A program made the translations under genes and the position numbers. A DNA stretch of 6,095 bases, taken from positions 1-6,095 of the forward strand of contig JASFME010000140.1 in NCBI GenBank assembly GCA_050117725.1, read 5' to 3'. Below are positions 1 through 5,785 of the stretch, in pieces; the first letter of the stretch is position 1, and each line of letters starts with the position of its first letter. The notes below the pieces were generated by a model. That model was not told the origin of the DNA. It saw only the letters and a program-made list of their open reading frames with translations, and searched no databases. The DNA is from JASFJH01 sp050117725 (GTDB taxonomy: Bacteria > Pseudomonadota > Gammaproteobacteria > AKS1).

Positions 1-133
1 CAGCGCCGACGTCGCGCGTGCGGCACTCGACAACAACTGGGGCCTGCTCGAACTGCTCGCCGAGCGCCGTTCGCTCGAACAGATCTTTATCGACATCACA
101 GCCGGTGAAGCATTGCACGAGGCTGCCGCATGA
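1..133 (+). CDS. ABC transporter ATP-binding protein, C-terminal end (partial)
   Basis: This is the 3' end of a gene that starts outside the window. The frame is open from base 2 and gives 43 residues ending in TGA at 131-133. The tail contains NWGLLELLAERRSLEQIFIDIT, written here only as the pattern 'leucine-rich stretch, then RRSLEQIF'. A 'SLE-x-IF' motif close to the C-terminus is typical of ATPase subunits of ABC-2 type exporters such as GldA and CcmA-like proteins. The Walker and signature motifs lie upstream and cannot be seen. The stop codon overlaps the start of the permease gene (ATGA), the usual sign of translational coupling between an ABC ATPase and its membrane partner. It would power export by the permease and GldG-like protein encoded next. 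The family call rests on this short tail and on the neighbours. Confidence 0.8.
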   Translation, partial: SADVARAALDNNWGLLELLAERRSLEQIFIDITAGEALHEAAA

Positions 134-891
134 GCATGCTGACCATCGCCATGCGCGAACTGCGCAGCCTGTTCCTGTCGCCACTGGCCTGGAGCATCCT
201 CGCCGTGGTCAGCTTCATTCTCGCCTGGCTGTTCCTCGTGCAGATGGAACTGTTTCTGCAACTGCAGCCGCGCATTGCCGCGATAGAGGATGCGCCGGGC
301 GTGACCGCGATCGTCATCGCACCACTCGCCGACTCGGCCTCGTTTGTGCTCATGATCTTCACGCCGCTGCTGAGCATGCGCCTGATCGCCGATGAACGTC
401 GCCACCGCACACTGGTGCTGTTGTTCTCGGCGCCGGTAGCGATGCGCGACATCGTGCTCGGCAAGTACCTTGGCCTGCTCGGTTTTCTCGCCGTGCAATG
501 GCTGTTGATCCTGTTCATGCCGCTGTCGCTGCTGGCCGGTGGCGCGCTCGACACGGGCCTGATGTTCACCGCCATGCTGGGGCTGTTACTCATGCTGGCC
601 AGCTATGCCGCGATCGGCACACTCATGTCCTCGCTGACGGCACAACCGATCATCGCCGCGATCACGACCCTGCTCGTGCTGCTGCTGTTATGGGTCATCG
701 ACTGGGGTGGCAGCGCCGGCCAGGCCGACCGGGTCAGCGGCCTGTTCTCCTACCTGTCGATCCGCGAACACTTCACGCGCATGTTGAAAGGCATTCTCGA
801 TACGCGCGATGTGATGTACTTCCTGTTACTGATCGGCGGTTGCCTGATACTGACCGTCCGCCGACTCGATAACTTCAGATTGCAACACTGA
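130..891 (+). CDS. ABC-2 type permease, GldF-like
   Basis: A 253-residue integral membrane protein with about six hydrophobic segments, near residues 18-40, 62-84, 110-135, 141-167, 171-191 and 228-243. The cytoplasmic stretch after the second segment (residues 84-113) reads RLIADERRHRT, then LLFSAPV and a GKYL element. This is the characteristic coupling region of ABC-2 permeases of the GldF/NosY/CcmB-like group. Near the C-terminus, REHF (212-215) and LDTRDVMYF (223-231) match the pattern of GldF-type proteins. The start at 130 is preferred because it overlaps the ATPase stop by 4 bases. The protein should pair with the upstream ATPase in the inner membrane and with the GldG-like protein encoded 5 bases downstream. 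GldF has a role in gliding motility in Bacteroidetes; in proteobacteria the substrate of this exporter is not established. Confidence 0.88.
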   Translation: MSMLTIAMRELRSLFLSPLAWSILAVVSFILAWLFLVQMELFLQLQPRIAAIEDAPGVTAIVIAPLADSASFVLMIFTPLLSMRLIADERRHRTLVLLFSAPVAMRDIVLGKYLGLLGFLAVQWLLILFMPLSLLAGGALDTGLMFTAMLGLLLMLASYAAIGTLMSSLTAQPIIAAITTLLVLLLLWVIDWGGSAGQADRVSGLFSYLSIREHFTRMLKGILDTRDVMYFLLLIGGCLILTVRRLDNFRLQH

Positions 892-896
892 CCACA

Positions 897-2267
897 ATGC
901 GCGTAACCACACAAAGCAAACGCCACTTGCGGATCCAGAACGTTATCTTCTACGTACTGTTTGCCGTTGCCATCGGCCTGGTTGCGACGCTCGCGACGCG
1001 TTACCACACCAGCAAGGACATGACCGCGAGCGGCCGTAATACGCTGTCGGCGGCAAGCATCAACCTGCTTGGCACACTCGACGCACCGGTGCGGCTGCGT
1101 GCCTTTGCACATGAAGATGCCACCGCCAAACAACTGCGCACGCATATCACCGATATGGTCGAACGCTACCGCAAGGCCAAGCCGGATATCACGCTCGAGT
1201 TCGTCAACCCGGAACTCGAACCGCAACTGACCCGCGATCTCGGTATCCGCAGCGAAGGTGAGATCGTGATCAGCTACAAGGGCCGCAGCGAGCACGTGCA
1301 GCAACTCAGCGAGCAAAATCTGAGCAATGCCCTGCAACGCCTGGCGCGCAGCGGCGAACGCTTTGTCGTGTTTCTCGCCGGCCACGGTGAACGCCACCCG
1401 ACCGGCCGCGCCAATCACGACCTCGGCGATTTCGGCAAACAACTCGAGGCAAAGGGTTTTCGCGTGCAGACCCTGAACCTCGCCACCTCGCCATCGATTC
1501 CGGCCAACACATCCGTTCTCGTGATCGCCAGCCCGCAGGTCGATCTCCTGCCGGGTGAAGCCACACTGCTGAACAAATATCTCGATGCCGGCGGCAACCT
1601 GCTGTGGCTGGCAGAACCGGGCAGCACGCACGGCCTCGACGGTCTTGCCGAGCGCCTCGGCATCGAGTTCCAGCCCGGCATGATCGTCGATCCGACCACG
1701 CAACTGCTCGGCATCCAGGACCCGCGCTTTGCCCTGATCGGCGAATACGCCTTGCACCCGGTCACCGATCAGTTCGCGAACGTCACGCTGTATCCACAGG
1801 CCGTCGGCATGGAGATCGTCGAGGACAGTGACTGGCAGGTGCAACCGCTGCTGATCACGGCCGCCAACAGCTGGATGGAAACCGGCGAGATGACGGGCGC
1901 ACTCGCGCTCGATGCCGGTGAAGATATCCCCGGCCCGCTGACGCTCGGTGCCGCGCTGACGCGGGAGCGCACCGCGAAGGATACCGAGGCCGGCAGCGAG
2001 CAACGCCTGGTCGTGATCGGTGATGGCGATTTCCTGTCGAATGCCTACCTCGGCAATGCCGGCAATCTCGACCTTGGCCTGAACGTGTTCAACTGGCTCA
2101 GCCGTGATGACAACCTGATCGATATCCCGGCGCGCACCACACCGGACCGCTCACTGGCACTGTCGACGACGGCACAGGGCGCGATCGGACTGGGCTTTTT
2201 GTTCGTGCTGCCGCTCGCCCTGCTCGGCACGGGTGTCTTTATCTGGTGGCGGCGGCGCCGCGCCTGA
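897..2267 (+). CDS. GldG-like ABC transporter auxiliary protein
   Basis: A 456-residue protein with a membrane anchor at each end: residues about 15-34 near the N-terminus, and about 428-450 at the C-terminus followed by WWRRRR. The positive C-terminal tail suggests that the end stays in the cytoplasm and that the large middle domain faces the periplasm. Just after the first anchor is the pattern D-M-T-A-S-GRNTLS-A-A-S (41-54), the family hallmark of GldG/COG3225-type proteins. The segment FLAGHGERHP (159-168) is the conserved GHGE motif of the same domain. Further on, LVIASPQVDLLPGE (208-221) and GGNLLWLAEPGS (232-243) resemble the glutamine-amidotransferase-like fold often found in these proteins, although no catalytic Cys is evident. 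No clear Shine-Dalgarno precedes the ATG, so translation may be coupled to the permease 5 bases upstream. Function outside Bacteroidetes gliding is unknown. Confidence 0.87.
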   Translation: MRVTTQSKRHLRIQNVIFYVLFAVAIGLVATLATRYHTSKDMTASGRNTLSAASINLLGTLDAPVRLRAFAHEDATAKQLRTHITDMVERYRKAKPDITLEFVNPELEPQLTRDLGIRSEGEIVISYKGRSEHVQQLSEQNLSNALQRLARSGERFVVFLAGHGERHPTGRANHDLGDFGKQLEAKGFRVQTLNLATSPSIPANTSVLVIASPQVDLLPGEATLLNKYLDAGGNLLWLAEPGSTHGLDGLAERLGIEFQPGMIVDPTTQLLGIQDPRFALIGEYALHPVTDQFANVTLYPQAVGMEIVEDSDWQVQPLLITAANSWMETGEMTGALALDAGEDIPGPLTLGAALTRERTAKDTEAGSEQRLVVIGDGDFLSNAYLGNAGNLDLGLNVFNWLSRDDNLIDIPARTTPDRSLALSTTAQGAIGLGFLFVLPLALLGTGVFIWWRRRRA

Positions 2268-2271
2268 GGCC

Positions 2272-3132
2272 ATGAGCAAGCGCACCCTGACCAACCTGTT
2301 GCTGCTCACCGTGATCGGTCTGCTCGTGCTGTTTGTCTGGCTCGAACCCGGCCAGCAGGCCCCCGACAAGACAAAACTGACAAACCTGGAACCGACCAGC
2401 GTGTCGCAGATCCGTATCTCGCGTGGCAACGGTCGGCCAATCGCCCTGCGGCATGATGACCGCGGTTGGCAGATGCAAACGCCTTTCATCACCGCTGCCA
2501 ACCCGCAACGCGTACAGGAGTTGCTCTCTCTGCTCGGGCTGGCGGTGCATAACCGTTTCCCGGTGGCCGAACGGCAACTGCAGCAATACGGCCTCGCCAC
2601 GCCCGGCCTGTCGATCGATTTCGGCCACGATGTCGTACTTGTGTTTGGCGATAGCGAGCCGCTTGGCAAGCAACGCTACGTGTTGTTCAATGAGCATATC
2701 CATCTTGTCACGGACACCGTCTACCAGCAGCTCAGCAGCACCGATACCTACCTCATCGATACGCGGCCACTTGCGAACAGTCCACCGATCACCGGCCTGC
2801 AACTGCCGGACCTGGCCCTGCAACAGGACGACAACGGCACGTGGTTACGCAATGGCGAACCGGCCGATGATGCCGATGCCATTAACCGTTTTATCGATAA
2901 CTGGCAGCATGCCCGGGCACTGTTCGTCAGCCGACCGCTTGATGCACAGCCCGAAGCACAGCAGCAGGTACGCGTGTTGTTCGGCAATGGCACACAACGC
3001 AGCTTTATCCTGCAACAGCCGAAAACCGGCATGAGCCTGATCGATACACAGACCGGCCTGCGCTACCTGTTCACGCCGGACAGCGCCGAACAGTTGCTGC
3101 AACTCCCCGCCGCGACCGCTCCTCAACAGTAA
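2272..3132 (+). CDS. DUF4340 domain-containing membrane-anchored protein
   Basis: A 286-residue protein with one N-terminal hydrophobic anchor (about residues 7-24, preceded by MSKR), followed by a long soluble region expected in the periplasm. The segment after the anchor has the usual DUF4340 order: an early strand pair with 'ISRGNGRPIALRHDDRGW' (about 48-65), then ERQLQQYGL (98-106), where family members have a similar E-x-x-L-x-x-YGL motif, then a strand with VFGD (123-126) and RYVL (134-137). DUF4340 genes commonly sit directly after gldG-type genes in proteobacteria and cyanobacteria, as here. I start at the ATG at 2272, which follows TGAGG (2265-2269) and leaves a 4-base gap to the GldG-like stop. 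An in-frame GTG at 2233 would add 13 low-complexity residues and overlap the upstream gene, so it is less likely. The biochemical role is unknown; partner of the ABC module is inferred from position. Confidence 0.82.
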   Translation: MSKRTLTNLLLLTVIGLLVLFVWLEPGQQAPDKTKLTNLEPTSVSQIRISRGNGRPIALRHDDRGWQMQTPFITAANPQRVQELLSLLGLAVHNRFPVAERQLQQYGLATPGLSIDFGHDVVLVFGDSEPLGKQRYVLFNEHIHLVTDTVYQQLSSTDTYLIDTRPLANSPPITGLQLPDLALQQDDNGTWLRNGEPADDADAINRFIDNWQHARALFVSRPLDAQPEAQQQVRVLFGNGTQRSFILQQPKTGMSLIDTQTGLRYLFTPDSAEQLLQLPAATAPQQ

Positions 3133-3145
3133 GCACGTATCTAGC

Positions 3146-3961
3146 ATGCCCGAATTACCCGAGGTCGAAACCACGCGCCGCGGTATTGCGCCGCATATTA
3201 AGGGCCACACCGTCACTGACGTGATCGTGCGTGATGCGCGGTTGCGCTGGCCTGTGCCAAAACATCTCGCTCGTTCCTTGTGCGGACAATGCATCGATAA
3301 CGTCGAGCGGCGTGGCAAATACCTGTTACTGAAAACACAGGCCGGCGCGTTGATCATGCATCTCGGCATGTCCGGCAGCCTGCGTGTCCTGCCCGCCGAC
3401 AGCCCGGCGGAAAAACATGATCACGTCGATATCGTGTTCGATAATCGCCTGTGCCTGCGGCTGCGTGACCCGCGTCGCTTCGGCAGCATTTTCTGGACGC
3501 GTAATGATCCCCTGCAACACGAACGACTGGCCAAGCTTGGTCCCGAGCCACTCGACAAGACACTCGATGGCGAGTACCTGTTTGCCCGATCACGCGGCCG
3601 CAAGATTGCGATCAAGCAATTCATCATGGACAGTCATATCGTGGTCGGTGTCGGCAACATCTATGCGAGCGAGTCGCTGTTCCGTGCCGGCATTCACCCG
3701 CAACGCGAAGCCGGCAGGATCAGCAAGGCGCGTTACGAACGGTTGAGTGATGCGATCAAAAAAGTCATCAGCGAGGCGATCCAGGCCGGCGGCACGACGC
3801 TGCGTGACTTTACCCGTAGTGACGGCAAGCCCGGATACTTCAGCCAGCAGCTAAACGTATATGGCCGCGAGGGCGAGGCCTGCCCGCAATGCGGTGCTTC
3901 GATCAAGCATATCGTGCAGGGCCAGCGTGCGACGTATTACTGCGGGCATTGTCAGCGATAG
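3146..3961 (+). CDS. mutM: Bifunctional DNA-formamidopyrimidine glycosylase / AP lyase MutM (Fpg)
   Basis: A complete 271-residue Fpg protein, close to the usual length of about 270. It removes 8-oxoguanine and formamidopyrimidines from DNA and cuts the abasic site by beta,delta-elimination in base excision repair. The N-terminus MPELPEVE carries the catalytic Pro2 (free amine after Met removal) and Glu3. Lys58 in RGKYLLL is the conserved catalytic lysine. The void-filling residues are present: Met75 in HLGMSGSLR, and Arg110 and Phe112 in DPRRFG. The helix-two-turn-helix signature VGVGNIYASE (167-176) includes Asn171. The C-terminal zinc finger is intact, with Cys246, Cys249, Cys266 and Cys269 and the DNA-contacting Arg261. 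All key residues are retained, so the enzyme should be active. No good ribosome binding site is seen, and the 13-base gap suggests co-transcription with the gene before it. Very high confidence. Confidence 0.98.
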   Translation: MPELPEVETTRRGIAPHIKGHTVTDVIVRDARLRWPVPKHLARSLCGQCIDNVERRGKYLLLKTQAGALIMHLGMSGSLRVLPADSPAEKHDHVDIVFDNRLCLRLRDPRRFGSIFWTRNDPLQHERLAKLGPEPLDKTLDGEYLFARSRGRKIAIKQFIMDSHIVVGVGNIYASESLFRAGIHPQREAGRISKARYERLSDAIKKVISEAIQAGGTTLRDFTRSDGKPGYFSQQLNVYGREGEACPQCGASIKHIVQGQRATYYCGHCQR

Positions 3962-4004
3962 CAAGGAGTCAGGGAAAAGAAGTGAGGCGTAAGGAAAGGA
4001 TATT

Positions 4005-4121
4005 ATGAGTATGATTACTTTCCGTGTCTTTGCACTCAACAACTCACAACCTGTATGTGAAAGTATAGATTGTCGGCAATCGGTAACTATCCCTTCAGGT
4101 ACCCTGGTCTATCCGGCATAG
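4005..4121 (+). CDS. Possible small ORF downstream of mutM (38 codons)
   Basis: An ATG at 4005 opens a 38-residue frame beginning MSMITFRVFALNNSQP and ending TAG at 4119-4121. It is preceded by two overlapping purine-rich ribosome-binding-like motifs, AAGGA at 3991-3995 and AAGGA at 3996-4000, which give spacings of 9 and 4 bases. The start lies 43 bases after the mutM stop on the same strand, so it could be read from the mutM transcript. The product has no membrane segment or motif I recognise. It is short and the surrounding DNA looks like degraded intergenic sequence, so this may be chance. The ribosome binding site is the only positive evidence. Confidence 0.2.
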   Translation: MSMITFRVFALNNSQPVCESIDCRQSVTIPSGTLVYPA

Positions 4122-4150
4122 TCAATGATTGCGTTCGGCCAGAAGCGGAC

Positions 4151-4229
4151 TGTCAACGTTTACATAAGGGGCGTAACGTCAGGAACGTCCCAGTAAGTGA
4201 TAGCGAACGACTTGATGTGCTTGTTAGGT
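4151..4229 (-). other. Integron attC-like recombination site (79 bp)
   Basis: Read on the minus strand, the element starts with ACCTAAC (4229-4223), an exact match to the R'' box RYYYAAC. Then come a 5-base spacer AAGCA and CATCAAG (L''). Near the far end come CTTATG (L'), a 5-base spacer TAAAC, and GTTGACA (4157-4151) in the R' place. CAT-C-AAG pairs with CTTATG, leaving one extrahelical C. AAC pairs with the GTT triplet. Spacer lengths and the position of the bulged C match the Vibrio cholerae repeat as I remember it (CCTCAAG with CTTAGG). The inner part can form a further short stem, GGGACG with CGCCC, with one bulge. The site begins 11 bases after the uspE stop on the same strand, the normal place for the attC of a cassette gene. 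The R' box keeps only GTT of GTTRRRY. It was found by reading, not by a covariance search. Confidence 0.6.
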
Positions 4230-4240
4230 TTTATGTTCAT

Positions 4241-5224
4241 TCACTCTTCTAGAGTTACCGGTGTGACAAAACCGGGTGGTTTGATGGCTATCACGGAACA
4301 ATTTATCTGCTCGAGAATCGTCTCTGCGGTATTGCCCATAATGAAACCCCGGACGCCGGTACGTGCTACCGTTCCCATGACTATACAGTCTACCTGAAGC
4401 TGTCTGGCAAGCTCTGGAATCTCTTTGCGTGCTGCCCCCTTTGGCATGTGCAGCTGGGGTTTGATGTAATCGATCGCATCCTGACCCAACTTAGCACTCA
4501 CCTCCTTCATAAGCGTGTCCAGCAGTTGAGCATGATGCCGTCGAACTTGCTCAACATAAGCGTTGACCTCGTCTTCAGCCCCTTGCATGAATGCACCATG
4601 ACGCAGGGCACTCTCGGCAATCGCCTCCCAGGCATGTGCGACGTGCAACTGCGCGAACTCCGACACAGCTAAAGAACCGGCCAACTCCATGACCATACCG
4701 TTCAATGCCTGGCGCGTCTTAATTTCCTCGGACGGATAGCTATCGTCCACGTCAACGGCCGCCAGGATGCTATGGTATGTTTTTCGTGTTTGCGGCTTGA
4801 CCATCCAGACAGGACACGGACACTTACGCAGCAGATGCATATCGTCACCGGAAAAGAAACGGTTCAGCCACTCCGGTGACTCAGGACATTTGATCACCAT
4901 GTCATGCGCGTTGCGCAATACCTCTCGAATGACCTCCAGGAACGGCGTACCGCTCAGGACCTTGGTCGTGATTTCGATGCGGGCCTTATAGGGTTCAATC
5001 AAAGTGTCCAGGTACTGTGCCTGGGTCTCAGTCAATCTCTCCTGTAACGCAAAAGGGCTGGTCCACTCTTGCGAGACACTGGCCGCAGTGTGAACTGGCT
5101 CGGTAACCATAACGACAGTTACCCTAGCCTGGTTGTTCTCGGCCAGTGCGACTGCCTGTTCAAGAGAGTATTGCTCGGCAGATTGCCTATCAATCACGCA
5201 AAGAATGTTTTTAAACCGTTTCAT
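4241..5224 (-). CDS. uspE: Tandem-domain universal stress protein, UspE-like
   Basis: A 327-residue protein with two Usp domains in tandem, about residues 4-143 and 150-316, like E. coli UspE (316 residues as I recall). Domain 1 opens with NILCVID (Asp12) and ends HLLRKCPCPVWMVKP (130-144), very close to the same segment in UspE. Domain 2 opens with SILAAVDVD (Asp158) and ends in MGTVARTG (283-290), MGNTAE (296-301), then AIKP and a TPVTLEE tail, again UspE-like. The nucleotide-loop pattern G-x2-G-x9-G-S/T is only partly kept: Gly284 and Gly297 are present, but position 287 is Ala and position 298 is Asn, so ATP binding is uncertain. It is a cytoplasmic protein linked in E. coli to stress survival, motility and adhesion. 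The start ATG has AGAAGG 8 bases upstream. The 21-base gap to psiE suggests an operon. The attC-like site begins 11 bases after its stop. Confidence 0.9.
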   Translation of the reverse strand: MKRFKNILCVIDRQSAEQYSLEQAVALAENNQARVTVVMVTEPVHTAASVSQEWTSPFALQERLTETQAQYLDTLIEPYKARIEITTKVLSGTPFLEVIREVLRNAHDMVIKCPESPEWLNRFFSGDDMHLLRKCPCPVWMVKPQTRKTYHSILAAVDVDDSYPSEEIKTRQALNGMVMELAGSLAVSEFAQLHVAHAWEAIAESALRHGAFMQGAEDEVNAYVEQVRRHHAQLLDTLMKEVSAKLGQDAIDYIKPQLHMPKGAARKEIPELARQLQVDCIVMGTVARTGVRGFIMGNTAETILEQINCSVIAIKPPGFVTPVTLEE

Positions 5225-5245
5225 TTCGCTCGCCTTCTTTCATAT

Positions 5246-5716
5246 TTAGGGTTTTTTTGTAATTAGCCAGTATGTTGTACCTAATGCCAATACAACTGCA
5301 GCAGTGCCATAAATAAATGGAGGAGTAATTTTCTCAAAATCAAATATAATGACTTTACGCGCAATGGCCATCAATGCAGTAGCAATTACCAGACGAACGG
5401 GAATTATATTGGTGCTTAAATACATACTGATATTAATAAATATTTCAATGGCTATAAGTACTGCTAAAAATGCACCAAATGTCGCGAGTATGTCATTTAT
5501 TTGCAGCAGCAAGAGCGGTGGTGCTGTTAGTCTCTGATATAAAACATAGATTACATCACCTATACCCCATACAATGACAAGAACCATTAAAACAGCTAAT
5601 ACTTTAACAGCTAATCTGATTATTCTATGAAGGAAACGTATTGTTGTATCTTCATGTTCTAAATGAAGATCATGTCCAGGTTCATGTTCGAAAACTTCAG
5701 TATCTTTTGAATTCAT
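5246..5716 (-). CDS. psiE: PsiE family (phosphate-starvation-inducible E) membrane protein
   Basis: A 156-residue inner-membrane protein. After a charged, His/Glu-rich N-terminus (residues 1-26, with EHEPGHDLHLEHED), four hydrophobic segments follow at about 35-59, 76-98, 105-124 and 133-152. The loop pattern between them, with LATFGAFLAVLIAIE (77-91), an Asn/Ser/Tyr-rich end of segment two, PVRLVIATALMAIARKVI (106-123), and a short lysine-ended tail, fits the PsiE family. E. coli psiE is induced by phosphate starvation and cyclic AMP-CRP; the molecular role is unknown. The ATG has a weak AGGT about 7-8 bases upstream. The coding sequence is roughly one third GC, far below mutM (near 60 percent) and also below uspE, which suggests separate or foreign origin. 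It lies 21 bases before uspE, so the two are probably co-transcribed. A TATAGT hexamer at 5758-5753 (minus) could be a -10 box, but no convincing -35 box is placed. Confidence 0.78.
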   Translation of the reverse strand: MNSKDTEVFEHEPGHDLHLEHEDTTIRFLHRIIRLAVKVLAVLMVLVIVWGIGDVIYVLYQRLTAPPLLLLQINDILATFGAFLAVLIAIEIFINISMYLSTNIIPVRLVIATALMAIARKVIIFDFEKITPPFIYGTAAVVLALGTTYWLITKKP

Positions 5717-5741
5717 CGGGGCACCTGTTCTTGTAATGTGA

Positions 5742-5748
5742 ACCTAAC
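5742..5748 (-). other. Candidate cassette entry core site GTTRRRY
   Basis: The minus strand reads GTTAGGT here, an exact fit to the integron core GTTRRRY, 25 bases before the psiE ATG. It is the perfect complement of the R'' box of the attC-like site at the other end of the gene pair. A seven-base degenerate motif can occur by chance in a few hundred bases, so the weight comes from its match to R'', its position and its orientation. Confidence 0.35.
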
Positions 5749-5750
5749 AG

Positions 5751-5785
5751 TTACTATACGAACCCGACTCGCTCCGCATAGTTAA
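5751..5785 (-). repeat. Hairpin just upstream of psiE
   Basis: On the minus strand TTAACTATGCG pairs with CGTATAGTAA across a 14-base loop: about ten base pairs with one bulged A in the 5' arm and one G-T wobble. It ends two bases before GTTAGGT. The single bulged base and the following GTTRRRY recall the right half of an attC, but no RYYYAAC box with the correct spacing is present. It may instead be a leader hairpin or operator of psiE, as it overlaps the possible -10 hexamer. The stem is seen directly; its role is open. Confidence 0.4.

Larger units (their letters stand above)
4157..5747 (-). mobile_element. Putative two-gene integron cassette (psiE-uspE)
   Basis: If recombination occurs between G and TT of the core GTT, the minus-strand cassette runs from 5747 to 4157, 1591 bases. 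It contains psiE, uspE and the attC-like site. The entering end is GTTAGGT (5748-5742). In a circular cassette, the first six bases join the last G to make an R' box that pairs with the cassette's own R''. Here the R'' ACCTAAC is the exact complement of GTTAGGT. The match extends to a 9-base inverted repeat, TGTTAGGTT at 4222-4230 and AACCTAACA at 5741-5749. Two open reading frames in one cassette are less common but known. No integrase or second clear attC is seen, so this may be a lone or fossil cassette. The attC part is better supported than the right boundary. Confidence 0.4.

Noticed and set aside
750..2003. A 417-codon open frame antisense to the GldG-like gene, plus other long antisense frames over the left operon
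   Set aside because: These are shadows of GC-rich codon usage. Their translations have no membrane or domain pattern, while the plus-strand frames match known families with coupled starts and stops.
2233..2271. GTG at 2233 as the start of the DUF4340 protein
   Set aside because: It would add a Gly/Ala-rich stretch ahead of the membrane anchor and overlap the upstream gene; the ATG at 2272 has a TGAGG just before it and a clean anchor start.
4063..4073. The 11-base string ACAATCTATAC present on the minus strand here and on the plus strand at 6061-6071
   Set aside because: One or more 11-base matches are expected by chance in 6 kb, and the flanks do not align.
4068..4081. Hairpin GATTG-TCGG-CAATC as a mutM terminator
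   Set aside because: Only five base pairs, with no T-run on either strand; not a convincing terminator.
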